Origin: Wenzhouxiangellaceae bacterium
GTDB taxonomy: Bacteria; Pseudomonadota; Gammaproteobacteria; Xanthomonadales; Wenzhouxiangellaceae
Direction: 5' to 3'
Length of the DNA: 64,000 nucleotides
Assembly (NCBI GenBank): GCA_018334995.1
Contig: JAGXKW010000006.1
Coordinates: 1 to 64,000, forward strand
A program made the position numbers and the translations under genes. The notes under the pieces were generated by a model that saw only the letters and a program-made list of their open reading frames with translations, was not told where the DNA came from and did no database searches. Shown piece by piece: positions 1-9,786 of the stretch (position 1 is its first letter; each line of letters starts with the position of its first letter).

Positions 1-181
1 GAAGCCCCTCCCACAAATTCCAGCGGATAGCGCTCGCAGTGCCGGCCACCGGACAAGAACACCGACCGAAACCAGGCCCGCACCGCCCTCATGGCCCCAA
101 ACTGAAACCCACTTCAGCATCCCCAGCCGCGAAGCTGCCAACGTACATTAGACTGGCCTGCTATCCGCAGGACCGAATGCA

Positions 182-1564
182 ATGACCGTTTCCGTTCCGC
201 CCCCGCCGAAGCCGACCGGCTCCGGATTGGGCTACGAAATTCGCCGCACGCTGCTGCTCGCCGGTCCACTGATCGTCGGCCAGCTGACCAGTTTCGGCAT
301 GAACTTCGTCGATACCGTGATGGCCGGCCGACTCGGGCGCGTGGACCTGGGCGCGATCGCGATCGGGTCTTCGGTCTGGGCGGCCGGGTTGCTGTTCGTG
401 CTGGGCGTGCTGATGTCGGTCTCGCCGGCGGTCTCGCAGCTCGACGGCGCCGGACGGCGGCTGCAGGCCGGCGAGATGACGCGCCAGGCGCTGTGGATCG
501 CGCTGGCGATCTCGGCGCTGCTGGCGCTGGGCGCGCGCAATGCCGGCTGGGTGATGGCTGCGCTGGAAGTCGAGCCCTCGGTGGCCGGGCTGGCGCTCGG
601 CTATCTCAAGGCGATGAGCTGGGGCGCGCCGGCGCTGACCCTGATGTTCGCGCTGCGGTTCTTTTCCGAAGGCACCGGCCATACCCGCCCGACCATGTAC
701 ATCGGCGTGCTGGGCATCGTATTCAACGTGCCGCTGAACTATGTGCTGATGTTCGGCAAGCTGGGCTTCGAGCCGATGGGGGCGGTCGGCTGCGGCTGGG
801 CCACCGCGCTGGTGTTCTGGCTGCAGTTCGTTGCGCTGGCGTTGTACATCAAGTCTCGCGAGCACTACGCGGCGTTCGAGCTTTATCAGCGCTTCAGCCG
901 GCCCAGCCTGCGCGAAATCCGTGGTCTGCTGCGCGTCGGCCTGCCGATCGGCGTGACCATCTTTTTCGAGGGCAGCCTGTTCGTCTCGGCCGCGCTGCTG
1001 ATCGGTACGCTGGGCGCGCTGCCCATCGCGGCCCACCAGGTAGCGATCAATTTTGCTTCCATGGCCTTCATGGTGCCGCTGGGCATGGCCGGCGCGATCA
1101 CAGTGCGGGTGGGCAACGCGATCGGACGCGGCGACCCCCAGGGCGCGCGCGTGGCCGGCCTGGTCGGCATTGGCCTGGCCGCGGTGTTCGGGCTGTTCTC
1201 GGCGAGCGCGATGTTCCTGCTGCCCGAGTGGATCGCACGCATTTACACGTCCGAGCGCGAGGTCATCGAACTGGCCGCCAGCCTGCTGATGCTCGCGGCC
1301 ATATTCCAGCTTTCCGACAGTCTGCAGGTGGCCTCGGCCGGCGCACTCAGAGGCTACAAGGACACCCGGCGGCCGATGGTCTACAGCGTGTTGTCCTACT
1401 GGGCGATCGGGCTGACCATCGGCTGGTGGCTGACCTTCGAGCGCGAGTGGGGCGCGGCCGGCATGTGGGTCGGTCTGATCGCCGGCCTGACCGTGGCGGC
1501 GGTGCTGCTGGGCACGCGCTTTCTGCGTCTGTCGCGCGCGATGGAGAAAACCGCCGGTCCCTGA
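182..1564 (+). CDS. MATE family efflux transporter
   Basis: 460 aa ORF; LLLAGPLIVGQLTSFGMNFVDTVMAGRLG N-terminal motif typical of NorM/MATE, many TM segments. Confidence 0.93.
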   Translation: MTVSVPPPPKPTGSGLGYEIRRTLLLAGPLIVGQLTSFGMNFVDTVMAGRLGRVDLGAIAIGSSVWAAGLLFVLGVLMSVSPAVSQLDGAGRRLQAGEMTRQALWIALAISALLALGARNAGWVMAALEVEPSVAGLALGYLKAMSWGAPALTLMFALRFFSEGTGHTRPTMYIGVLGIVFNVPLNYVLMFGKLGFEPMGAVGCGWATALVFWLQFVALALYIKSREHYAAFELYQRFSRPSLREIRGLLRVGLPIGVTIFFEGSLFVSAALLIGTLGALPIAAHQVAINFASMAFMVPLGMAGAITVRVGNAIGRGDPQGARVAGLVGIGLAAVFGLFSASAMFLLPEWIARIYTSEREVIELAASLLMLAAIFQLSDSLQVASAGALRGYKDTRRPMVYSVLSYWAIGLTIGWWLTFEREWGAAGMWVGLIAGLTVAAVLLGTRFLRLSRAMEKTAGP

Positions 1565-1724
1565 CTTTCGGCCCTTGCGGCGGCCGCGGGGCCCGCCCAG
1601 GATGCTCGGCACGGCTTGTCGCTAACCGGCACAATACGGTGTGGCCGGTTCTGCGGCTTGATCCGGCCTTGATGCGGATCGTCGATGATCGAAGCAGTCC
1701 CCAATCCAACCTGGATGATGACCA

Positions 1725-3587
1725 ATGAACGACAAGAAGGGCAATTTCCTCGTGCGCGTCTGGCGCGGCTTCTGGAACGGGCTCACGGCGTTTCGCATCG
1801 CCGTGTTCAATATCCTGTTCCTGATCGTGCTCGCACTGGTGGTGCGTATGCTGCTGGGCCCGGGTGACGCGATCACGGTCGAGGAGGATTCGACGCTGGT
1901 CATCGCGCCGAAAGGACTGATCGTCGAGCAATATACCGGTTCGCCCTCGGAGCGGGCGCTCAACGAGGCGCTGGGCCAGCAACTGCCCGAGACCCGACTG
2001 CGCGACATCGTGCGCGCGCTGGAACTGGCCGCCGAAGACGACGACATCACCCAGGTCCTGATCGGCACCGACCGCCTGCTGGGCGTGGCGCCGGGCACCT
2101 TTACCGAGCTTGCCGCGGCGTTCGACAAGTTCCGGCAGACCGGCAAGCCGGTCTACGCCTACGGTAGCAGCATGGGCCAGAGCACCTACGGCCTGGCGTC
2201 GCTGGCCGACGAGGTCTGGCTCAACCCCGACGGTACGCTGATGATCGAGGGCTACGCCTACTACCGCAACTACTTCCGCGAAGGGCTGGAAAAGCTGAGG
2301 GTCGACGTCAACCTGTTCCGGGTCGGCGAATTCAAGTCGGCCATGGAGCCGTTCATCCGCGATTCGATGTCCGAAGCCGACCGCGCCGCGGCCGAGTATT
2401 TCATCACGGGCTTGTGGCGGGAATACCTGGATATCGTCGCCGGCCACCGCGGCATTCCGGTCGAGCGCTTGCTGGAAATCACCGAAGACATGGTGGCGCT
2501 GCTCGAAGACGCCGACGGCAATCCCGGGGAGATGGCGCTGGAGGCCGGGCTGGCCGATCGCCTGCTGACGCGGCCGGCCGCGCGCGCCGAATTGGCAAGC
2601 ACCGGCGCACCGGACAAGGAAAAGGGTTTTCGCCAGATCGGCATGCGCAGCTATCTGAAGGTGCCGCGCAAGCTCGACCTCGATGGCGACCGGGTCGGCA
2701 TCATTGTCGCCCAGGGCGCGATCACCGAGGGTGACCAGCCGCCGGGCACCATCGGCTCCGAATCGCTTTCGAAGCTGTTGCGCAAGGCCCGGCGCGACGA
2801 CGACCTCGAGGCCGTGGTGCTGCGCATCGATTCCGGTGGCGGCAGCGCGTTCGCCTCTGAAGTCATTCGCCAGGAAATGCTGGCACTCAAGGAATCGGGC
2901 AAGCCGGTGGTCGTCAGCATGGCCAACGTCGCCGCCTCGGGCGGCTACTGGATCGCCATGGGGGCCGACGAGGTCTGGGCCTATCCCAACACCATCACCG
3001 GATCCATCGGCATTTTCGGTTTCCTGCCCACGTTTCAGGATTCGCTGGACGCCATCGGCGTGCATACCGACGGCTTCGGCGTGACGCCGCTGGCCGGCGC
3101 GTTCCGGGTCGATCGGGAATTGCCGGAATCGGCCCGGCGCGTGCTGCAGTCGGTCATCGAGCACGGCTACGAACAGTTCATCGAGCTGGTGGCCGAATAC
3201 CGCGGCAAGACGACCGACGAAGTCGACGACATCGCCCAGGGGCGGGTCTGGACCGGCACCCAGGCGCGCGACCGCGGCCTGGTCGACCAGCTCGGCACGC
3301 TGGAAGAAGCAGTGGCCGCTGCCGCCCGCATCGCCGGCATCGCCGAGCGCTACGACACGGTTTACGTGGCTCCGAGCATGAGCCCGTTCGAGCGGTTCTT
3401 TGCCGACATGGGTGCCCGCGCGCTGGCGTGGTCCGGGCTGGAGCGGGCGATCTCGCGCGCAGCCTGGTGGCCGGGTAACGATCTCTACCGGCGCATGCTC
3501 GGCCAGTTCGCCGAAATCGAGGCCGCCAGCAGCGCACGCCGCCCGGCCGAGCCCATGGCCCACTGCCTGTGCGAACCGCCGATGTAG
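1725..3587 (+). CDS. sppA: Signal peptide peptidase SppA, 67K type
   Basis: 620 aa; N-terminal TM; tandem S49 domains; VLRIDSGGGSAFASEVIRQE and VSMANVAASGGYWIAMGADEVWA motifs. Confidence 0.95.
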   Translation: MNDKKGNFLVRVWRGFWNGLTAFRIAVFNILFLIVLALVVRMLLGPGDAITVEEDSTLVIAPKGLIVEQYTGSPSERALNEALGQQLPETRLRDIVRALELAAEDDDITQVLIGTDRLLGVAPGTFTELAAAFDKFRQTGKPVYAYGSSMGQSTYGLASLADEVWLNPDGTLMIEGYAYYRNYFREGLEKLRVDVNLFRVGEFKSAMEPFIRDSMSEADRAAAEYFITGLWREYLDIVAGHRGIPVERLLEITEDMVALLEDADGNPGEMALEAGLADRLLTRPAARAELASTGAPDKEKGFRQIGMRSYLKVPRKLDLDGDRVGIIVAQGAITEGDQPPGTIGSESLSKLLRKARRDDDLEAVVLRIDSGGGSAFASEVIRQEMLALKESGKPVVVSMANVAASGGYWIAMGADEVWAYPNTITGSIGIFGFLPTFQDSLDAIGVHTDGFGVTPLAGAFRVDRELPESARRVLQSVIEHGYEQFIELVAEYRGKTTDEVDDIAQGRVWTGTQARDRGLVDQLGTLEEAVAAAARIAGIAERYDTVYVAPSMSPFERFFADMGARALAWSGLERAISRAAWWPGNDLYRRMLGQFAEIEAASSARRPAEPMAHCLCEPPM

Positions 3588-3675
3588 CGGTAGCGGGAAG
3601 TCGCCACGGCCGGGTCGCGGACAATGAATACCATGGATATTTCGTTGCCGGATTATATAGAACAGTAGAGGCCGT

Positions 3676-3702
3676 TTCGCCGCCGGCAAAGCCGGCGGCG
3701 AA
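3676..3702. terminator. Perfect 12-bp hairpin with AAA loop (TTCGCCGCCGGC-AAA-GCCGGCGGCGAA), terminator-like without a clear U tract
   Basis: Direct reading of the inverted repeat downstream of sppA. Confidence 0.5.
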
Positions 3703-3836
3703 CCCGGTTTTAGGGGTGTCAGACGGTTGAAAAACTCGCGTAACCTGGAAAACGCTGGTTTCCTGCGACCCTGGAAGAATGCATCTGTCACGCACTCGAC
3801 CTGAATGCGCGACTTCGAACCGGCGTGTTGCGGTGG

Positions 3837-4337
3837 TCACCGCTCTGCGCCGGGCACTTCGGCCGGCGGCAGATAGCCGTCCATGCGCGCCAGCGCTTCG
3901 AGCTGCGGCAGATCCCGGCCGATGACAACCTGCCGGCGCTGGAGGTCGCGCCGCACGTCGGCCGGGAGCGATTCTTCTTGCAGCCGCCGCTTGATCTTGG
4001 CGGCTTCGGCCCGCATTTCGGCCAGCATCCGGCCCAGGCTGAGAGCGCTTTGGTACGCGGCGCCGGTGCAGGCTGCGGCAGCCTGCTCCCCGTCCAGGCC
4101 CGCGTGGAAGCCGTGCAGCGGTACGCAGTCTTCGGCCAGTGCGGATGCCCACGCTTGCCTGGCCTCATCGGTGCAGGCCGCGTCGACTCCGCCGATCCAT
4201 TGCCCCGGCGGCTGCCGATCCTGGGCCGCCTGTCGGGCGGTTGCCCGCGCGTCCCCGCACTCGGTTCGAGTGGCGCATCCGGCCAGCAGCGCAAGGGCTC
4301 CGGCCACGGCGGCCGGGATGAGAAAGCATCTGGTCAT
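3837..4337 (-). CDS. Hypothetical lipoprotein
   Basis: MTRCFLIPAAVAGALALLAGC lipobox; start placed at an internal Met of the 4391 ORF, leaving space for the divergent gene. Confidence 0.7.
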   Translation of the reverse strand: MTRCFLIPAAVAGALALLAGCATRTECGDARATARQAAQDRQPPGQWIGGVDAACTDEARQAWASALAEDCVPLHGFHAGLDGEQAAAACTGAAYQSALSLGRMLAEMRAEAAKIKRRLQEESLPADVRRDLQRRQVVIGRDLPQLEALARMDGYLPPAEVPGAER

Positions 4338-4381
4338 ATCGCGTAGACTTCGCATGGAATCGCGGCAAGGATAGCAGCAGC

Positions 4382-5413
4382 TTGGATCCATTTACCCAGG
4401 GCGTGTTCGGCAGCTTGTTCGCCCAGGCCGGCGCGCGCCGCAAACACCTCCGGCCGGCCGCTGCCGTCGGCTTCGCAGGAGGCATGGCGCCGGACCTCGA
4501 TGTGCTCATCCGTTCTTCGGCCGACAGTCTGCTGGCGATCGAATACCACCGCCATTTCACGCATGCACTGGCATTCATACCGATCGGCGCCATGCTGGTC
4601 GCGCTGCTGGCCTGGCCGCTGGTACATCGCTGGCGGCCGGACGTCAAGTTCGCCCGGGTATTCCTGTGGAGCGCGCTGGGGGTCGGCTCGCACGGATTGC
4701 TGGACGCCATGACCTCCTACGGCACGCGCCTGCTGTGGCCGTTCAGCGAGGCGCGCGTGGCCTGGAACGTCATCAGCGTGATCGACCCCGTGTTTACGCT
4801 GCCGCTGGTGCTTCTGCTGGGCGTGGCGGTCTGGAAGCAAAGCCGCAGGGGCGCGCGCATCGCCGCGCTCTGGGCCGTGTTCTACCTGGCGCTCGGCGCG
4901 CTGCAGCAGCATCGCGCCGAGAACATCGTCGCTCACTGGGCCGACGACGCGGGCATCGAGGCCGACCGCGTGATCGCGAAGCCGTCTTTCGCGAACCTGG
5001 TGCTGTGGCGCGGCCTCGTCGACGAAGGCGAGCGCATGCACCTGGTCGCCGTGCGCATTCCGCCGGGTCGCGACGCGCTGGTCTGGCCGGGGCCCGCCGT
5101 GCCGCATTATGGTCAAGGCAATGGCGACGGCCGTTGGCCGGACGACAGCCGGCTGGCTCGGGACCTGGAACGCTTCCGGCATTTTTCCGGCGACTGGCTG
5201 TTTCGCTACTCCAGCTACGACGAACAAGACACGATCTTCGTCGGCGACCTCCGTTACGCCATAGACCCGGCCAGCCCGCGGCCGCTGTGGGGCATTCGGC
5301 TGGATCCCGACGACCCGGCGCGGCCGGTCCGGTTCGAGCGCCCCGCGCAAGTTGTCGAATCCGAACGCGAGGCATTCTTCGAGCGCCTGCTGGGACGCGA
5401 TCCGCCACCTTGA
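4382..5413 (+). CDS. YdjM-like membrane-bound metal-dependent hydrolase
   Basis: MDPFTQGVFGSLFAQAG..., HRHFTHAL, GVGSHGLLDAMTSYGTRLLWPFS motifs; TTG start. Confidence 0.85.
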   Translation: MDPFTQGVFGSLFAQAGARRKHLRPAAAVGFAGGMAPDLDVLIRSSADSLLAIEYHRHFTHALAFIPIGAMLVALLAWPLVHRWRPDVKFARVFLWSALGVGSHGLLDAMTSYGTRLLWPFSEARVAWNVISVIDPVFTLPLVLLLGVAVWKQSRRGARIAALWAVFYLALGALQQHRAENIVAHWADDAGIEADRVIAKPSFANLVLWRGLVDEGERMHLVAVRIPPGRDALVWPGPAVPHYGQGNGDGRWPDDSRLARDLERFRHFSGDWLFRYSSYDEQDTIFVGDLRYAIDPASPRPLWGIRLDPDDPARPVRFERPAQVVESEREAFFERLLGRDPPP

Positions 5414-5474
5414 CCGTTCGCGACGCATGGTCCGCGAGCTGGAATCATTGCCGAGTGTGAAAGCTGAAAAGCAG

Positions 5475-5554
5475 GACACGAAGGGCACGAAGAAGGCACG
5501 AAGTTCACGAAGAAAGTCTCCGGATTTTGAAACTTCGTGGCCTTCGGTAGGCGA
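5475..5554. repeat. Short-period repeat element, (CACGAAGnn)n with opposing CTTCGTGgCCTTCG
   Basis: gacacgaagggcacgaagaaggcacgaagttcacgaag ... cttcgtggccttcgg. Confidence 0.75.
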
Positions 5555-5575
5555 AGGAAACCGGGCCGGTAAACA

Positions 5576-5609
5576 ATAATCTGCGAGAATCTGTGTAATC
5601 TGCGGTTTC
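5576..5609. repeat. Short-period repeat element, (AATCTGCGn)n, 9-bp period
   Basis: aataatctgcgagaatctgtgtaatctgcggttt. Confidence 0.75.
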
Positions 5610-5691
5610 ATGGTTTTTCGTCCACGGTAGCAGTGCCGAGGTATCCGGATCATCAGGTAATCATTCATTGTTTCCAAAGACGGTCTTTCCA

Positions 5692-6732
5692 ATGAATTTC
5701 AAGAGCGACAACGAAGCGCCCGCCCATCCGCTGATCCTCGACGCAATCGCGGAGGCTAATCGCGGCATGGCGACCGCGTATGCCGAAGACGCCTGGAGCC
5801 GCCGGCTGGACCGTGCGTTTTCAAACCTGTTCGAAACCGACTGCAGCGTGCTGCCGCTGGCCACGGGCACCGCGGCCAACTCGGTGACGCTGGCGGCCGC
5901 GTCGCCGGTGTGGGGTGCGGTGATGTGCCATCGCCAGGCGCACATCGCCAACGACGAGGGCGGCGCGCCGGAGTTCTACACCCACGGGGCCAAGCTGGTG
6001 CTGCTGGACGGCGCGGACGGCAAACTCCGGGCCGATGATCTCGGCCGGGCCATCGACGCGGCCGGCACGCATGGCGTGCACAACGTCAAGCCGTCGGTGG
6101 TGTCGATCACCCAGGCCACCGAATGCGGCACCAGCTACCGGCCCGACGAGATTTCCGCCATCGCCGAGGCGGCCCATGCGCGCGAGCTGCCGCTGCACAT
6201 GGACGGCGCGCGTTTCGCCAACGCGGTGGCCTGGCTGGACGCCACGCCGGCCCAGGCGACCTGGAAGTCGGGCGTCGACGTGCTGTCCTTCGGCGCGACC
6301 AAGAACGGCGCGCTGACCGCCGAGGCGATCGTGGTGTTCGGCCACCCGGAATGGCTGGAGGCCATGCACCGCATGCGCAAGCGCGGTGGTCACCTGCTGT
6401 CGAAGATGCGCTATGTCTCGGCCCAGCTGCTGGCGATGCTGGACGCCGACCTGTGGCTGGAACTGGCCGGCCACGCCAACGCCATGGCCGCGCGCCTGGC
6501 CGAGGCCATCGAGGCGCATCCCGAAACATCGCTGGCCTGGCCGGTGGAAGCCAACGAGGTGTTCATGCGCTGGCGTCCGGAAAAGCTGGCAGCGCTCAAG
6601 GCGCAGGGCTTCGAGTTCCACATCTGGCCCGGCCACGACGACCTGGCGCGGCTGGTCTGCTCGTTCGCAACCCAGCCCGACGACGTCCGGCGGCTGGTCG
6701 ACGCGCTCGAATCCGGCGCTTCCGCATCGTGA
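5692..6732 (+). CDS. Low-specificity L-threonine aldolase / beta-eliminating lyase
   Basis: MNFKSDNEAPAHPLILDAI, PLHMDGARFANA, DVLSFGATKNGA (PLP-Lys) motifs. Confidence 0.92.
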   Translation: MNFKSDNEAPAHPLILDAIAEANRGMATAYAEDAWSRRLDRAFSNLFETDCSVLPLATGTAANSVTLAAASPVWGAVMCHRQAHIANDEGGAPEFYTHGAKLVLLDGADGKLRADDLGRAIDAAGTHGVHNVKPSVVSITQATECGTSYRPDEISAIAEAAHARELPLHMDGARFANAVAWLDATPAQATWKSGVDVLSFGATKNGALTAEAIVVFGHPEWLEAMHRMRKRGGHLLSKMRYVSAQLLAMLDADLWLELAGHANAMAARLAEAIEAHPETSLAWPVEANEVFMRWRPEKLAALKAQGFEFHIWPGHDDLARLVCSFATQPDDVRRLVDALESGASAS

Positions 6733-7211
6733 CCGGCGTAGCCGGCCCAGCGACCCCGAGCGAGTGCGACTGGCTGGTCGACGTGCTGACCCGGCAGATT
6801 CCACTGGGCGGAAACATGCAGCTGTCGATCGCGCGGCTGGACGCGCGCGGCATCGAGCTGCACGCACCGCTGGCGCCGAACGTCAACGACAAGGGCACCG
6901 CGTTCGGCGGTGCGCTGGTGTCGCTGATGATCCTGGCCGGGTGGTCGCTACCCCGGCTGCTGCTGCGGCGCGCCGACCTGGCCGCCGATCTGGTCATCGG
7001 CCGATGCGAAGTGCGCTTCGTCGCGCCCGTCGAAGCCGGATTCGCAGTGCACTGCGACTGGCCCGACACGGCCGCAATCGGCGATTTCTTCGATCAGCTT
7101 CGGGCCCGCGGCCGCGGCAAGCTGGACCTGGCGCCGCGGATCGTCGCCGCCGGCGAGGTGGCGGCGACGCTTTCGGCCCGGTATGCTGGGCTCGACAAGC
7201 GCAAGATGTAG
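6729..7211 (+). CDS. YiiD C-terminal-like putative thioesterase (hotdog fold)
   Basis: GTG start overlapping the upstream stop; IPLGGNMQLSIARLDARGIELHAPLAPNVNDKGTAFGGALVSLMILAGW. Confidence 0.8.
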   Translation: MTGVAGPATPSECDWLVDVLTRQIPLGGNMQLSIARLDARGIELHAPLAPNVNDKGTAFGGALVSLMILAGWSLPRLLLRRADLAADLVIGRCEVRFVAPVEAGFAVHCDWPDTAAIGDFFDQLRARGRGKLDLAPRIVAAGEVAATLSARYAGLDKRKM

Positions 7212-7246
7212 ACTCCAGACGGAATGGATCAACCAGGGATTGCTCG

Positions 7247-7666
7247 ATGAAACCAATCTTTCAGTCGGTCCTGCTGCTCGGCCTGGCCCTGGTGGCCGGC
7301 TGCGGCGCCATGAGCGATCGCGACCTGTTGCGTACCGAGACCATGGACCGCTACGAGGCGACCGTGCGCTGGAACCAGTTCGACGCCCTGGTCGATTTCA
7401 TGCACCCCGAATGGCTGGAGGAAAACCCGGTCGCTTCGCTGGATGTCGAGCGTCTGCACCAGTTCCGCGTCAGCCAGTATTCCGTGCGCCAGGTGCTGAG
7501 CGCGCCCGATGACGGCGTCGACCGGCTGGTGCAGCTGCGCATGTACAACAAGCACACGGCCCGCGAGCAGGTCGTCGAATACGTCGAGGCCTGGCGCTGG
7601 GACGAAGAGCGCGGGCGCTGGATGCTGCATTCGGGTCTGCCGGACGTGACGGACGGAAGGTTCTGA
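7247..7666 (+). CDS. Hypothetical lipoprotein
   Basis: MKPIFQSVLLLGLALVAGCGAM lipobox; 139 aa soluble domain. Confidence 0.75.
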   Translation: MKPIFQSVLLLGLALVAGCGAMSDRDLLRTETMDRYEATVRWNQFDALVDFMHPEWLEENPVASLDVERLHQFRVSQYSVRQVLSAPDDGVDRLVQLRMYNKHTAREQVVEYVEAWRWDEERGRWMLHSGLPDVTDGRF

Positions 7667-7728
7667 CGCGCGCGCCGACAGATTCAAGACCGTCGATGAC
7701 CGGTTGGAAATTCGGGAGGCAGGAAAAA

Positions 7729-8370
7729 ATGCGAACGATAGCGGTACTGAACGCGAAGGGCGGCTGCGGCAAGACGACCGTAGCGACCAATCTGTGCGCT
7801 GCGCTGGCCTGGGAGGGCTACCAGGTCGCCCTGGGCGACATGGACCCGCAGCAGTCCTCGGCGGACTGGGGCCGGATCCGGCCCGAGGAATATCCGGAAG
7901 TCATCAGCATCAATTCCGCAGACGGCCCCATCCGCGCGCCGGCCGACACCGATTTCCTGGTGCTCGATTCCGCGGCCGGCATCCACGGTCCCGAGCTGGG
8001 CAACCTGGTCCGGCGCGCCCAGACCGTGCTGATCCCGGTGCTGCCTTCGTTCGTCGACATGAACGCCGCGCACCGCTTCCTCGGCCACCTGTTCTCGCTC
8101 AAGCCGATCGCCGAGGGCGAGGCCAGGGTCGGACTGGTCGCCAACCGGGTCAAGCCGCATACCATCGTCTATCGCGAGCTGAAGGGTTTCCTCGGTGGTT
8201 ACAAGGCCCCGATCGTCGGCCAGCTGCGCGATTCCATGAATTACGTGCGCGCGTTCGAAAGCGGGCTGTCGGTCAATGATTACCCGCCCTACCTGGCCGA
8301 GCAGGATTGGGACGAATGGGCCACCATCCTCGAATGGATCACGTCGAGAAAATCCCGGGGAAAAGCGTGA
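7729..8370 (+). CDS. ParA/MinD-like ATPase (orphan; no adjacent ParB)
   Basis: MRTIAVLNAKGGCGKTTVATNLCAAL deviant Walker A; DMDPQQSSADW; start at an internal Met of ORF 7696. Confidence 0.88.
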   Translation: MRTIAVLNAKGGCGKTTVATNLCAALAWEGYQVALGDMDPQQSSADWGRIRPEEYPEVISINSADGPIRAPADTDFLVLDSAAGIHGPELGNLVRRAQTVLIPVLPSFVDMNAAHRFLGHLFSLKPIAEGEARVGLVANRVKPHTIVYRELKGFLGGYKAPIVGQLRDSMNYVRAFESGLSVNDYPPYLAEQDWDEWATILEWITSRKSRGKA

Positions 8371-8430
8371 CGGACCTGCTGGCGCAAGTGTTCACGCGCC
8401 TGTCAGGTCCGTGATTTTCGTTTTTTGATT

Positions 8431-8590
8431 GAAACCGCAAATGAACGCGAATAAACGCAAATTACTGATGAGACAACAGCGCAATCTGATCAGCGCTTTT
8501 CAGACGCTTCCGGATTGGTACCCGGTCTGATTCGATGTTCACGCATGATTTCAGGCTTTATTTGCGTTCATTCGCGTTCATTTGCGGTTC
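8431..8590. repeat. MITE-like element: about 31-bp near-perfect terminal inverted repeats made of a 10-bp period (CGCAAATGAA/CGCGAATGAA)
   Basis: Left arm 8431-8462 gaaaccgcaaatgaacgcgaataaacgcaaat; right arm 8560-8590 atttgcgttcattcgcgttcatttgcggttc. Confidence 0.85.
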
Positions 8591-8680
8591 AAAAAGGTTT
8601 TCGGGCCGTCCGGCGACGATCGCTGAACGCTGTCGCGTCTTCTACGTGACCAGGTGTGGTTTTAATCGGGATAAACGGGT

Positions 8681-9667
8681 TTGAGGATCGGATCGCATTG
8701 CATTGACCCGGCGCTGGGGCTGGCGCCGATGGCCGGTGTCACGGACAAGCCGTTCCGGTTGTTGTGCCGGCGCATGGGCGCGGGGCTGGCGACCTCGGAG
8801 ATGACCTCGGCCAATCCGCAGTTGCGCGGCAGCCGAAAGTCGATCGAGCGGCTGGATCATGCCGGCGAGCCGGGGCCGATCAGCGTGCAGATCGCCGGTA
8901 CCGAGCCGGAACAGATGGCCGAGTTCGCCCGCTACAACGTCGATCGCGGCGCCGAGATCATCGACATCAACATGGGCTGTCCGGCGAAAAAAGTCTGCAA
9001 GGCGTGGGCCGGATCGGCGCTTATGCGCGACGCGGGCAAGGTCGAGGCCATCCTTCGGGCGGTGGTCGGCGCAGTCGACACTCCGGTCACGCTCAAGATC
9101 CGCACCGGCTGGGCGCACGACGCGAAGAACGCCCCGGTCGTCGCCCGCATCGCCGAGGATGCCGGGGTCAAGGCGCTGGCGATCCACGGCCGCACCCGCG
9201 ACCAGAAGTACCAGGGCAGTGCCGAGTACGACACCATCGCGGCGATCAAGCAGGCCATCTCGATACCGGTGTGGGCCAACGGCGATGTCGATTCGCCCGA
9301 AAAAGCCAGGCAGGTGCTCGACCATACCGGCGCCGATGGTCTGCTGATCGGTCGCGCCGCCCAGGGCCGGCCCTGGCTATTCGAAGAGATCCGATATTTC
9401 CTGGATACCGGCCGGCGTCTGCCGGAGAAGTCGCCGGCCGAGGTCGGCGCCATACTGGGCGAGCATCTCGAGGCGTTGCACGCCTTCTACGGTGAGGATC
9501 GCGGTGTGCGCATCGCGCGCAAGCACCTGGGGTGGTACGTCAAGGCACACCCGGGGCGCGAGGTCTTTGTGCAGCAGGTGAACCGGCTCGACGATGCCGC
9601 CGCCCAGATCGCCCGAACGCGAGCGTATTTCGAGCGGCTGGACGATGTTCTGGGCGCGGTCGCCTGA
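8681..9667 (+). CDS. dusB: tRNA-dihydrouridine synthase (DusB-like)
   Basis: LAPMAGVTDKPFRLLCRRMGAGL, MGCPAKKVCKAWAGSALMRD, GADGLLIGRAAQGRPWLF; TTG start. Confidence 0.92.
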   Translation: MRIGSHCIDPALGLAPMAGVTDKPFRLLCRRMGAGLATSEMTSANPQLRGSRKSIERLDHAGEPGPISVQIAGTEPEQMAEFARYNVDRGAEIIDINMGCPAKKVCKAWAGSALMRDAGKVEAILRAVVGAVDTPVTLKIRTGWAHDAKNAPVVARIAEDAGVKALAIHGRTRDQKYQGSAEYDTIAAIKQAISIPVWANGDVDSPEKARQVLDHTGADGLLIGRAAQGRPWLFEEIRYFLDTGRRLPEKSPAEVGAILGEHLEALHAFYGEDRGVRIARKHLGWYVKAHPGREVFVQQVNRLDDAAAQIARTRAYFERLDDVLGAVA

Positions 9668-9786
9668 TTCCGACGCCGGCATCAGGCCAAAAACCGCGGC
9701 CCGGCTTCGATCCCTCTGGCGGGCGACTTGCACCGCGACGACAGACCTGCTTCAATCGGGGGCCGTTGCCGACAAGAGACCCGAGC

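Noticed and set aside
1-20. gaagcccctcccacaaa at the window edge as part of a REP-like element
   Set aside because: Only one truncated arm is visible; cannot be supported without upstream sequence.
161-1612. 483 aa minus-strand ORF antisense to the MATE gene
   Set aside because: Low-complexity R/Q/H/A-rich product typical of the antisense frame in high-GC DNA; the sense ORF has clear MATE motifs.
1347-3791. 814 aa minus-strand ORF spanning sppA
   Set aside because: Spans two sense genes and intergenic DNA; only the absence of stops in high-GC DNA supports it.
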